From Sphingomonas taxi (GTDB lineage: Bacteria > Pseudomonadota > Alphaproteobacteria > Sphingomonadales > Sphingomonadaceae): a stretch of DNA of 64,000 nt. The position numbers were made by a program, and so were the translations under genes. The DNA lies in the NCBI GenBank assembly GCA_003243195.1, contig QFQI01000004.1, positions 1 through 64,000 on the forward strand, read 5' to 3'. Under the pieces are notes generated by a model that saw only the letters and a program-made list of their open reading frames with translations, made no database searches and was not told where the DNA came from. Position 1 is the first letter of the stretch, and every line of letters starts with the position of its first letter. This document shows, one piece after another, positions 55,700-63,993 of this stretch.

Positions 55700-57802
55700 T
55701 TATTCCTCCATCAGCTTCTGCGCGAAATAGGTCATCTGCAACGCCTGCAACCGCGCACCCTGCTCGATATCCGCATCGCCGGAATGGCCCCCGGCGGTGT
55801 CCTCGTAGAACAGATACGGGAGGCCATATTCCTTCAGCCGCGCGGCGAACTTGCGCGCATGCTGCGGACCGACGCGATCGTCCTTGGTCGTGGTCCAGAT
55901 ATAGGGCTCCGGATAGGCGATGCCGCGGCGGATGTTATGATAGGGAGAGATCGTGGCGAGGAACGCCTTTTCCTCCGGCACCGACACCGATCCATATTCG
56001 TCCACCCACGACGCCCCGGCCGCGATCCGTTCGTAGCGCAGCATGTCGAGCAGCGGCACCTGGATCGTCACCGCCTTCCACAATTCCGGGTGCTGGTTGA
56101 ACTCGACGCCCATCAGCAACCCGCCGTTGGAGCCGCCATAGATGCCGAGCCGGTTCGCGCTGGTGAAGCCGCGCGCGATCACGTCCTTCGCCACGGCGGC
56201 GAAGTCGTCGTAGATCACCTGTCGCTTCGTCTTGCGGCCGGCGTCGTGCCACGCCGGCCCGAACTCGCCACCGCCGCGAATATTGGCCAGCACATAGGCG
56301 CCGCCGCGCTCCAGCCACAATTTGCCGGTGATCGCGGCATAGCTGGGCAACATCGGCAGCTCGAACCCGCCATAGGCGGTCATGATCGTCGGCGTGCCGC
56401 CGTCGCGCGCGGCGTCGCGGCGATGCACGATGAAATACGGAACCTTCGTGCCGTCGCTCGACGTCGCTTCGAACTGTTCCGCGACCAGCCCGGTCGCGTC
56501 GAACTTCGCCGGCAGCGCCTTCACCTGCTTCGGCGCCGCGTCGCCGCCGGCATCGAATTGCGCCAGCGTGGTGGGCGTCAGGAAGCCGGTGGTCGTCAGA
56601 TAGGCGATGTTGTTGCGATCGGAGGTGCCGACGACGCCAAAGCTGGCATTGTCGGGAAGCGCCATCTGCCGCCCGGTCCAGCCGGTCGCCCCCGGGGTGT
56701 AGATCGCGACCCGCCCGCGCACATTGTCGGTATAATCGACGATCAGGTGATCGCGCGTCGCATCCACACCCGCCACCGCCTGGCGCGGCGTGGGTGCGAA
56801 GATCAGCGTCGGCACGATCCGGCCGGCTTCCAGATCCGCCAGCGGCACCGATGCCACCGCTCCGGTAGGGATCGCGCCCCATGGCTCGCTGGTGGTGAAG
56901 ACGACCTGCCCGTTCACCATCGCAGCGGGCGCGGTGCGCGCGGGCAGCGCCAGCCTGCGGACGCCCGCCGGCGTCCACAACGATCGCTCGCCACCGAAGA
57001 AGGTCTTCTGCCGTTCGATGAAGACCGCGCGGTGGCCCCGCCCGTCGGTCATCACATTCGCATAGGTGCCAAGCTGGTCGTCGGGGGCGCCCCGGAACAC
57101 CTCGGTCGCGTCGGCGAGCGGCTGTCCACGCCGCACCTGCTTGACGACGAACGGATAGCTGGAGGCGGTCATCGTGCCCGCGCCCCAGTCGCGGCTGACG
57201 AGCAACGTGTCCTTGTCGAGCCACACCGCGCCCTGCTTCGAGGTCGGCAGCACGAAGCCGTTCGCGATGAAGCCGCCGGCGGCCAGATCGAACTCGCGAT
57301 AGGTGACCGCATCCTCCCCGCCTTCCGACAAGGCGAGCAGGCACAGCCGCTCGTCCGGGGCGAGGCAGGTCATGCCCTTGTAGACCCACTTCCTGCCCTC
57401 GGCCTTGCCGAGCGCATCGAGGTCGAGCAGCGTCCGCCAGGCGGGCACGGGCGCGGCATAATCGCGCATGGTGGTCCAGCGCAGGATGCCTTGCGGATGA
57501 TCGGCATCGCGCCAGAAATTGACGATCCGCCCCATCGCCTGCCGCGGCATCGGGATGCGGTCGCGGGCGGCGGCGATCGCCAGCGCATCGGCGTGGAAGC
57601 CCTGGTAGCGCGGATCGTTCTGCAGGCGCGGCAGCGTGCGCGCATTCTCCGCCGCTACCCATGACAGCGCCCTGGCGCCGTCCTTGTCCTCCAGCCAGAT
57701 GTACGGATCGTCGGTCATGTCCGGCGTTTGCGCGAACGCCGGCGTGCCGGCAAGCGCCAGTGCCGCCCCCGCTACCCCGGCCACCATCCGACCCACAGCC
57801 AT
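55700..57802 (-). CDS. prolyl oligopeptidase family serine peptidase
   Basis: A 700-residue secreted S9A peptidase. The signal peptide covers about 1-24 (ending A-F-A-Q). A seven-blade beta-propeller (about 70-430) caps the alpha/beta-hydrolase domain, whose triad is S558 (G-G-S-N-G-G), D642 (D-D-R-V) and H673 (G-G-H-S-G). It would cut proline-containing short peptides in the periplasm. The start ATG follows GGTGA. It is divergent from the DHA2 exporter. Confidence 0.93.
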   Translation of the reverse strand: MAVGRMVAGVAGAALALAGTPAFAQTPDMTDDPYIWLEDKDGARALSWVAAENARTLPRLQNDPRYQGFHADALAIAAARDRIPMPRQAMGRIVNFWRDADHPQGILRWTTMRDYAAPVPAWRTLLDLDALGKAEGRKWVYKGMTCLAPDERLCLLALSEGGEDAVTYREFDLAAGGFIANGFVLPTSKQGAVWLDKDTLLVSRDWGAGTMTASSYPFVVKQVRRGQPLADATEVFRGAPDDQLGTYANVMTDGRGHRAVFIERQKTFFGGERSLWTPAGVRRLALPARTAPAAMVNGQVVFTTSEPWGAIPTGAVASVPLADLEAGRIVPTLIFAPTPRQAVAGVDATRDHLIVDYTDNVRGRVAIYTPGATGWTGRQMALPDNASFGVVGTSDRNNIAYLTTTGFLTPTTLAQFDAGGDAAPKQVKALPAKFDATGLVAEQFEATSSDGTKVPYFIVHRRDAARDGGTPTIMTAYGGFELPMLPSYAAITGKLWLERGGAYVLANIRGGGEFGPAWHDAGRKTKRQVIYDDFAAVAKDVIARGFTSANRLGIYGGSNGGLLMGVEFNQHPELWKAVTIQVPLLDMLRYERIAAGASWVDEYGSVSVPEEKAFLATISPYHNIRRGIAYPEPYIWTTTKDDRVGPQHARKFAARLKEYGLPYLFYEDTAGGHSGDADIEQGARLQALQMTYFAQKLMEE

Positions 57803-57884
57803 GTCGTCACCCCGTGATCAAAGAGGTTCTGTGCGATACGATTGCCGCTGGAACAACCCCGTGATTGAAGCGTCACCGCCCGAC

Positions 57885-59300
57885 ATGCCGCAAACGACCA
57901 TGGCCGCGCCCGACGGCCTTCCGCTTCCTCGCCGCTATGCCGCTATCGCGGCGCTGTGTTTCGGCACGGCACTGGTCATCATCGACGGCGGCGTGGCGAA
58001 CGTCGCGCTGCCGACGATCGCACGCGACCTGAACGAGGATTCATCGGCGGTGGTGGCGATCGTCACCGTCTATCAACTGATGCTGGTCATGCTGATGCTG
58101 CCGTTCGCGGGGCTGGGCGAGCGCATCGGGCTGAAACGCATGTACCAGCTCGGCCAGTTGGTGTTCACGGTCGCGACCCTGCTGTGCTTCTTTGCACGGA
58201 GCCTGCCGTTCCTGCTGGTCGTGCGCGCCGTTCAGGCGGTGGGCGCGGCTGGGGCGCTGGCGGTCGCCTCCGCGCTGATCCGGCAGACGTATCCGGCCGC
58301 GCAGCTCGGACGCGGGCTGGGCGTCAATTCGGTGGTGGTGGCTTCCTCCGCGGCCGCCGCACCGACGATCGGCGGGCTGGTGCTGTCCGTCGCGCCATGG
58401 CCATGGGTGTTCGCCTGCGCGATCCCGTTCGCGCTCGCCTCGCTGTTGCTCGGGCGTGCGTTGCCCGATCCGGCGCCGGGCAACCGCCGCTTCGACGTGG
58501 GCGGCGCGGTGATGTGTGCTGCGATGTTCGGGCTGGTGATCGGCGGCGCGGAGAGCGCGGTGCACGGCGACAGTCCGGTGGTGTCGGCGGCGATCGTGTT
58601 GCTGGGGCTCGCGGTCGGGCGCATCTATGTCCGGCGCGAGCGTGAAGCGGTGCAGCCGATCCTGCCGGTCGACCTGCTGTCGCGCCCGGTCATCGCGCTG
58701 TCGACCGTGGGCGGCTTCACCGCGTTCGTCGCGTCCATGACGCTGCTGCTGTCGACGCCCTTCCGGCTGACCCACGAATATGGCCTGACCGCCGCGGCGG
58801 TGGGTGCGGCGATCGCGCCATGGCCGCTCACCAACATGGTCGTCGCGCCGCTCTCCGGATGGTTGTCGGATCGTGTGCCGGCCGGATTGCTGGGCGGCGT
58901 CGGCATGGCCATCTCGATCACCGCGCTGCTGCTGATCGCCCATATGCCGGCCGATCCCGGCTGGTTCGACATCGCGTGGCGCATGGCGCTGTGCGGCGCG
59001 GGGTTCGGCACCTTCCTGCCCCCCAATGCGCGGCTCATCATCGGCTCCGCCCCGCGCGAGCGCGCCGCCGCGGCCGGCGGGCTGGTGAGCACGGTGCGGC
59101 TGGTGGGGCAGACCACCGGTGCGACGCTGGTCGCGGCGCTGCTGGCGCTCGGCGCGGGCAGCGGCAACGTCCCGCCGCTGGTGGCCGCGGCGCTGGCGCT
59201 GGTGGCCGGCGTGTGCAGCGTCGCGCGGCTGCGCCCGTCGATCCGCAACCCCGCAGCCACCGAGGCGGACGACGTGCAACCCGCCGCCGGCGTGCGCTGA
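57885..59300 (+). CDS. DHA2 family drug:H+ antiporter (MFS)
   Basis: A 471-residue exporter with 13-14 helices of the EmrB/QacA group. Motif I-D-G-G-V-A-N-V-A-L-P-T-I in helix 1 and G-E-R-I-G-L-K-R-M-Y in the loop after helix 2 are typical. The substrate is unknown. Start candidates are ATG 57885, ATG 57900 and GTG 57861. A GGAAC-N16-CGTC pattern at 57850-57874, one base off the EcfG consensus, lies 10 bases before the first ATG. No adaptor (EmrA-like) gene accompanies it. Confidence 0.88.
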   Translation: MPQTTMAAPDGLPLPRRYAAIAALCFGTALVIIDGGVANVALPTIARDLNEDSSAVVAIVTVYQLMLVMLMLPFAGLGERIGLKRMYQLGQLVFTVATLLCFFARSLPFLLVVRAVQAVGAAGALAVASALIRQTYPAAQLGRGLGVNSVVVASSAAAAPTIGGLVLSVAPWPWVFACAIPFALASLLLGRALPDPAPGNRRFDVGGAVMCAAMFGLVIGGAESAVHGDSPVVSAAIVLLGLAVGRIYVRREREAVQPILPVDLLSRPVIALSTVGGFTAFVASMTLLLSTPFRLTHEYGLTAAAVGAAIAPWPLTNMVVAPLSGWLSDRVPAGLLGGVGMAISITALLLIAHMPADPGWFDIAWRMALCGAGFGTFLPPNARLIIGSAPRERAAAAGGLVSTVRLVGQTTGATLVAALLALGAGSGNVPPLVAAALALVAGVCSVARLRPSIRNPAATEADDVQPAAGVR

Positions 59301-59304
59301 CCCG

Positions 59305-59637
59305 TCAGCCGCGCGCGCCGATCCAGGCGAGCCACAACCATCCCGCGATCAGCAACGTGCCGCCGATCGGCGTCACCGCGCCCAGCCAGCGCGGCAGCCC
59401 CAGCGCCATCAGGTAGAGCGTTCCCGCGAACAGCGCGCCGCCGGTCACGAACAGCCACGCCGGCCCGCGCGCCTCCAGCCGCAACGCCAGCAGCGCGGCG
59501 AGCGCGTGGACGAGCTGATAATGCGCGCCGGTCTTCAGCCACTCGACCGCCGCGCCCGATGCGCCATGCGCCCCGAACGCGCCCGCCGCCACCGCCAGCG
59601 CGCCCGACAGCGCCGCCAGCACCACGATCAGGTTCAC
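59305..59637 (-). CDS. DUF423 membrane protein
   Basis: A 110-residue inner-membrane protein with four helices. The family hallmarks are L-x-A-A-L-S-G-A-L-A-V-A-A-G-A-F-G-A-H in the first helix and H-Y-Q-L-V-H-A-L-A in the second, and P-I-G-G near the C-terminus. The GTG start at 59637 forms a GTGA overlap with the CPA2 antiporter stop; the frame continues a few residues upstream within that gene. Its function is unknown. Confidence 0.9.
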   Translation of the reverse strand: MNLIVVLAALSGALAVAAGAFGAHGASGAAVEWLKTGAHYQLVHALAALLALRLEARGPAWLFVTGGALFAGTLYLMALGLPRWLGAVTPIGGTLLIAGWLWLAWIGARG

Positions 59638-61400
59638 GGCCGCTCTCCTCCTCCCCATGGATGCTGTTCCGCCACCAGCGCGCGCGCGGCACGGATGTCC
59701 CCGGCCTCCACCTGGATGCGCAGCCGCTCCTTGTCGCGCGCGCGGTACATCTGTTCGGCGCGGTCGATGTCGCCGGGCGCGATCCCCAGCCCGTCCATCG
59801 CCAGCCGCGCCATGCGGATCGCCGATTCCAGCACCTCGCGCACCACCGCGCGCGCCGGCCCGGTCTTCAGCTTCACCAGCGCGCGCCGGTCATAGGCGCG
59901 GACATAGAGCGCCGCGCGTGGGAACGCCTCATGGACCGCCTCCAGCGTTTCCGGCGTCAACTGGTCGCCGTCCATGCAGAACAGGATCAGCTCCGCCTCC
60001 GCCGCGCCCGCCTGGCGCAGCAGGTCCAGCCGCGTACCGTCGCCGTAATAGACCTTGGCCCCGAATTCCGCGGCAACGTCGATCATCTCGATGTCGGTGT
60101 CGATCAGCGTGACGGGGATGTCCTGCATCGTCAGCATCTGGCCGACCGTCTGTCCGAAGCGGCCATAGCCGACGATGATCGCGTTGGCGCCGTCGGAGGT
60201 CGGCCCGTCGCGGTCGCCGTCCGCCACGATCGGCTCCCCGCGGAAACGGCGCGTGAACATCATCAGGAACGGCGTGGTCGCCATCGACAGCGTGATGATC
60301 GCGCCGAACAGGCTCGCGGCCTCCGGCGCGATCAGATAGGCGTTCTGTGCCTGCGCCAGCAGCACGAAGCCGAACTCGCCCCCCTGGCTGAGCAGCAGTC
60401 CCAGCGCCAGCGCCTGCCGCCAGCCCATCCGGAACGCCAGCCCCAGCAGCGTGATGATCCCCGCCTTCGCGGCGACCAGCGCGACCGCCATCCCGGCGAC
60501 GAACAGCGGCCGTTCGGCGATGGCGTGCAGGTTCAGCATCATGCCGACCGCCAGGAAGAACAGGCCGAGCAGGATCGAGCGGAACGGCTCGACGTCGGCC
60601 TCCAGCTCGTGCCGGTACGGGCTGTCGGCCAGCATCACGCCCGCGACGAACGCGCCCAGCGCGGTCGACAGGCCGAGCCATTCCATCACCGCCGCCGCGG
60701 CGATCACGGTGAACAGCGCCGCGAACACGAACATTTCGCGCTCGCCCAGATTGCCGATCAGCCGGAACAGCGGCCCCAGTACGAAGCGGCCCACCGCCAC
60801 CAGCCCGACGATCGCCAGCACGGTGTGCAGCCCCAGCAGCCAGCCCGGCGGGCCGCCCGCATCGACGGGGTTGCGGCTCATCGCGGCGATGATCGTGATC
60901 ATCGGGATGATCGACAGATCCTGGAACAGCAGGATGGAAAAGGCGCGCTCGCCGAACGGCGTGCGCAGCCGGCCCGACGATTGCAGCATCGGCAGCACCT
61001 GCGCGGTCGACGACAGCGCCAGCGGCATCCCCACCGCCAGCGCCGCCGCCAGCGAGAACCTCGCCGCCAGCGCCATGATCGCCGCAAGCGCGATGCCGCA
61101 CGTCACGACCTGGATCAGCCCCAGCCCGAAGATATCCTCCTTCAACCGCCACAAGCGCTGCGGGCTCAGCTCCAGCCCGACGATGAACAGCAGCAGCGTG
61201 ATGCCCAGCTCGGCAAAGCCCAGCTTCGTCTCGGCGTCGCCGACCAGCCCGAGCAGTTGCGGCCCGACCAGCGCGCCGGCCACCAGGAAGCCCAGGGTCG
61301 CGCCCAGCCCCAGCCGGCGGAACAGCAGCACGAACACCAGCCCCGATCCGAGCAGGATCGTGCCATCGCGCACCAGCGAGCCGCCCGTGGCGTGTTCCAT
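59634..61400 (-). CDS. CPA2 family K+/H+ antiporter with RCK domain (KefB-like)
   Basis: A 588-residue antiporter with about 12-13 helices (residues 10-390) and a cytosolic RCK/KTN domain (about 410-530) starting I-I-V-G-Y-G-R-F-G-Q-T-V-G, the NAD-binding Rossmann loop that gates Kef channels. Helix motifs F-Q-D-L-S-I-I-P-M (Q-D pair for ion binding) and L-S-Q-G-G-E-F-G-F-V are those of KefB/KefC. It may drive K+ efflux under electrophile stress. No KefF/G partner is adjacent. It starts on the last base of the Fe-S scaffold stop. Confidence 0.93.
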   Translation of the reverse strand: MEHATGGSLVRDGTILLGSGLVFVLLFRRLGLGATLGFLVAGALVGPQLLGLVGDAETKLGFAELGITLLLFIVGLELSPQRLWRLKEDIFGLGLIQVVTCGIALAAIMALAARFSLAAALAVGMPLALSSTAQVLPMLQSSGRLRTPFGERAFSILLFQDLSIIPMITIIAAMSRNPVDAGGPPGWLLGLHTVLAIVGLVAVGRFVLGPLFRLIGNLGEREMFVFAALFTVIAAAAVMEWLGLSTALGAFVAGVMLADSPYRHELEADVEPFRSILLGLFFLAVGMMLNLHAIAERPLFVAGMAVALVAAKAGIITLLGLAFRMGWRQALALGLLLSQGGEFGFVLLAQAQNAYLIAPEAASLFGAIITLSMATTPFLMMFTRRFRGEPIVADGDRDGPTSDGANAIIVGYGRFGQTVGQMLTMQDIPVTLIDTDIEMIDVAAEFGAKVYYGDGTRLDLLRQAGAAEAELILFCMDGDQLTPETLEAVHEAFPRAALYVRAYDRRALVKLKTGPARAVVREVLESAIRMARLAMDGLGIAPGDIDRAEQMYRARDKERLRIQVEAGDIRAARALVAEQHPWGGGERP

Positions 61401-61834
61401 CAGGCGCTCACCGTGGCGCGCGCGCGCTCGGCCGCCTCCGCCGCCGCCTCGAACGCCAGCCGAATCGAGGGGTGACGCGCGGTGAGTTTCAGTCCGGGCG
61501 TGAAGATGTCCAGCCCCGGCCAGCCCGGCAACCCGCCCTCGCCCGCCAGCCAGGCGGCGAGCGCGTCGCGGGCGGCCGCCAGTTCCTCCGGCGTGCGCCC
61601 GACGACATGCCGCGCCATCAGCGTCGAGGACGCCTGCCCCAGCAGGCAGGCGCGTACCTGCGTACCGACGGCGGCGACGCGCCCGTCGGCGTCGAGCTTC
61701 ACGTCCACGGTCACGCGACTGCCGCAGATCGGCGAGCGCCGTTCCGCCGAGCCCGCGGCATCCGCCAGCCGCTCGGGATAGGGATTGCCGACCGCCAGCG
61801 CGCTGATGTCGGGGGTGTAGAGGTCGAGGCTCAT
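61400..61834 (-). CDS. iron-sulfur cluster assembly scaffold-like protein
   Basis: A 144-residue protein of the NifU/IscU N-terminal fold. Two of the three expected Cys are present: C37 (S-P-I-C-G-S) and C63 (R-A-C-L-L-G-Q-A-S). The third, near A-R-H-P-S-I-R-L-A-F at the C-terminus, is missing. Alphaproteobacterial members commonly lack it. It probably carries Fe-S clusters or serves SUF assembly. The frame runs further upstream; the ATG at 61834 forms an ATGA overlap with cvpA and gives M-S-L-D-L-Y-T-P. No suf or isc genes are adjacent. Confidence 0.87.
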   Translation of the reverse strand: MSLDLYTPDISALAVGNPYPERLADAAGSAERRSPICGSRVTVDVKLDADGRVAAVGTQVRACLLGQASSTLMARHVVGRTPEELAAARDALAAWLAGEGGLPGWPGLDIFTPGLKLTARHPSIRLAFEAAAEAAERARATVSA

Positions 61835-62403
61835 GTGGCAGTGTCGCTCGCTGTGTCGTCGGTCCGCACCGGCGCTGTCGTTCGCGGGGCGAACACCGGC
61901 TGTCCCTTGCGGCGGCGATCGACGAAATCGGCGATCGCGCCGCTGGTGGCGCTGAGCAGCGGATAGGTTCGCGCGGTCGTCAGCCACGGCGGCCGGCGCG
62001 TCGGTCCGCCGCCGGTCAGGTCCAGCATCAGCACGATGAACAGATAGGCGAGACTGGCGAGGATCAAACCCTTCAGCGCGCCGAATCCGAAGCCCAGCGC
62101 GCGGTCGATCGGTCCCAGCACCGACGTGCGGGTGCGCCGCGCGATCGCGTTGATGACGATCCGGCTGGCCAGATAGGTGACGCCGGTCAGCAGCACAAAC
62201 GCCAGCACCGCCGCGCCGGAGACGCTGGCGATCGTACCGGCCAGTGCCTTCGATACCGGCAGATGGAAGATCTTCAGCGCGAAGATCATCGCCACCCACG
62301 CGAACAGCGCCAACACCTCGCCCACGAAGCCGCGCCGCGCGCCGCCCAGTGCCGTCAGCGCGACCAGCACGAGGACGATGATGTCGAGCGGCTGAAGATT
62401 CAT
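61831..62403 (-). CDS. CvpA family membrane protein
   Basis: A 190-residue inner-membrane protein with four helices (about 5-23, 27-45, 60-80, 100-125). The sequence L-D-I-I-V-L-V-L-V near the N-terminus and G-F-V-G-E-V-L-A-L-F-A-W are family traits. CvpA was named for colicin V production, though the family as a whole is tied to envelope integrity. The start at 62403 has GGAGG five bases upstream; the longer frame adds seven residues. A 51-base gap separates it from radA. Confidence 0.9.
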   Translation of the reverse strand: MNLQPLDIIVLVLVALTALGGARRGFVGEVLALFAWVAMIFALKIFHLPVSKALAGTIASVSGAAVLAFVLLTGVTYLASRIVINAIARRTRTSVLGPIDRALGFGFGALKGLILASLAYLFIVLMLDLTGGGPTRRPPWLTTARTYPLLSATSGAIADFVDRRRKGQPVFAPRTTAPVRTDDTASDTAT

Positions 62404-62454
62404 GTCCGCCTCCATATGGCGCATCCGCGCGCGCGGCTAGGGTGCGCCCGGGCC

Positions 62455-63834
62455 TCATCCCCGCCCCAGCAGATGGTCCACGAACTGCCCGAGCGTCCGG
62501 AACGCCGACTGCCGCATGGCGCCGCGATCGGCCGCGGCGTCGACAACCGACGGCAGCAACGCACGCTCGAACCCCAGCTTGGCCGATTCCTTGAGCCGCA
62601 GCGGGGCATGCGCGACCGGCCGCAACTCGCCCGACAGCGCGATCTCGCCGAACGCCACGGCATCGACGGGAACCGGCCGCTCGCTGAGCGCCGACACCAG
62701 CGCCGCCGCCACCGCGAGGTCCGCCGCCGGATCCTGGATGCGATAGCCGCCCGCGACGTTCAGATAGACCTCGCACGTCGAAAAGCTCAGTCCGCAGCGT
62801 GCCTCCAGCACCGCCAGGATCATCGCCAGCCGTCCCGAATCCCAGCCGACCACCGCGCGCCGGGGCGTCGCCCCGCTCGCCAGCCGCACCACCAGCGCCT
62901 GGATCTCGACCAGCACCGGGCGCGTCCCTTCCAGCGCGGGGAAGACCGTGGCACCCGTCACCCCCTCCTCGCGCTGCGTCAGGAACAGCGCCGAGGGATT
63001 GGACACCTCGACCAGCCCGTCACCGGCCATCGCGAACACGCCGATCTCGTCGGTGCCGCCGAACCGGTTCTTCAAACTGCGCAGGATGCGATACTGGTGG
63101 CTGCGCTCGCCCTCGAAGCTCAGCACGGTGTCGACCATATGCTCCAGCACGCGCGGTCCCGCGATCGTGCCGTCCTTGGTGACATGGCCTACCAGCACCA
63201 CCGCGGTGCCGCGCTCCTTGGCGAAGCGGATCAGCTCCTGCGCGGTGGCGCGTACCTGGCTGACCGTGCCGGGCGCGCCTTCGATCAGGTCGGAATGCAT
63301 CGTCTGGATCGAATCGATCACCAGCAGGCGCGGTGGCGTGCCCTGCCCCAGCGTGGTCAGGATATCGCGCGTGGAGGTCGCCGCCGCCAGCCGCACCGGC
63401 GCATCGCCCAGCCCCAGCCGCCGCGCGCGCAGGCGCACCTGGTCCGCCGCTTCCTCGCCGGAGACATAGGCGACGTCGTGCCCCGCGCGGGCCAGCGCGG
63501 CGGCCGCCTGCAGCAGCAGCGTCGACTTGCCGATCCCCGGATCGCCGCCGATCAGCGTGGCGGACCCCGCGACCAGTCCGCCACCCAGCGCGCGATCCAG
63601 CTCCGCCATGCCGAACGGCAGCCGGTCGGGCAGCGTCGCTTCCGCATCCAGCGCGCTCAGCATGATCGTGCGACCGCCGCCCTGAAGATTGTGCCGGGCC
63701 TGGAACGGCGTGACCACCGCTGCCGCTTCCTCGACCAGCGTATTCCATTCCGAACAGTCCGCGCACTGCCCCTGCCAGCGATGGCTCACCGACCCGCAGG
63801 ACTGGCAGACGAATCTCTTCTGTGGCTTGGCCAT
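62455..63834 (-). CDS. radA: DNA repair protein RadA
   Basis: A 459-residue RecA-like DNA branch-migration helicase for recombination. Domains: Cys4 zinc finger at C10, C13, C24 and C27; RecA-like ATPase with Walker A G-G-D-P-G-I-G-K-S-T (about 96-105); the RadA-specific K-N-R-F-G motif near residue 258; and a C-terminal Lon-protease-like domain. A LexA box and a -10 like TTAGGG lie just upstream, so it is probably SOS-induced here. It is followed by cvpA on the same strand. Confidence 0.96.
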   Translation of the reverse strand: MAKPQKRFVCQSCGSVSHRWQGQCADCSEWNTLVEEAAAVVTPFQARHNLQGGGRTIMLSALDAEATLPDRLPFGMAELDRALGGGLVAGSATLIGGDPGIGKSTLLLQAAAALARAGHDVAYVSGEEAADQVRLRARRLGLGDAPVRLAAATSTRDILTTLGQGTPPRLLVIDSIQTMHSDLIEGAPGTVSQVRATAQELIRFAKERGTAVVLVGHVTKDGTIAGPRVLEHMVDTVLSFEGERSHQYRILRSLKNRFGGTDEIGVFAMAGDGLVEVSNPSALFLTQREEGVTGATVFPALEGTRPVLVEIQALVVRLASGATPRRAVVGWDSGRLAMILAVLEARCGLSFSTCEVYLNVAGGYRIQDPAADLAVAAALVSALSERPVPVDAVAFGEIALSGELRPVAHAPLRLKESAKLGFERALLPSVVDAAADRGAMRQSAFRTLGQFVDHLLGRG

Positions 63835-63854
63835 GCCCCGCCCTAACGCATGAG

Positions 63855-63869
63855 GAACGATCAGGGAAC
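63855..63869 (-). promoter_or_regulatory. LexA box upstream of radA
   Basis: On the plus strand GAACGATCAGGGAAC, the exact complement-type GTTC-N7-GTTC operator, begins 21 bases upstream of the radA start. It overlaps a possible -35 (TTCCCT) of a promoter with -10 TTAGGG (63841-63846). LexA here would repress radA. Confidence 0.68.
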
Positions 63870-63877
63870 GGATGATT

Positions 63878-63896
63878 GATGAACAAGACGTTCATC
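63878..63896. repeat. inverted repeat GATGAAC-N5-GTTCATC
   Basis: Perfect 7-bp arms around AAGAC, between the divergent radA and the gene at the window end. It has the shape of a regulator half-site pair and no T-run, so it is more likely an operator than a terminator. The binding protein is unknown. Confidence 0.35.
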
Positions 63897-63924
63897 GCCG
63901 GTGCAGGCTGATCCGGACAGATTC

Positions 63925-63949
63925 GGAACCCCGGTCATGGCGGACCGTT
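63925..63949 (+). promoter_or_regulatory. EcfG-type general-stress promoter
   Basis: GGAAC (63925-63929), 16 bases, CGTT (63946-63949): an exact EcfG consensus. Transcription would start near 63956, about 38 bases ahead of the GTG at 63994. Confidence 0.6.
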
Positions 63950-63993
63950 TCGTGACCGACACATGTTTCTGCCAACGAGTAAAGGAGTTCCTC

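Noticed and set aside
55463..57664. 733-codon plus-strand frame opposite the prolyl oligopeptidase
   Set aside because: The opposite strand has a signal peptide and an intact Ser-Asp-His triad. This frame has no domain and starts inside another gene.
63866..63893. GGAAC...CGTT in the radA upstream region
   Set aside because: The spacing is 19 bases, too long. The exact site at 63925-63949 is the better candidate.
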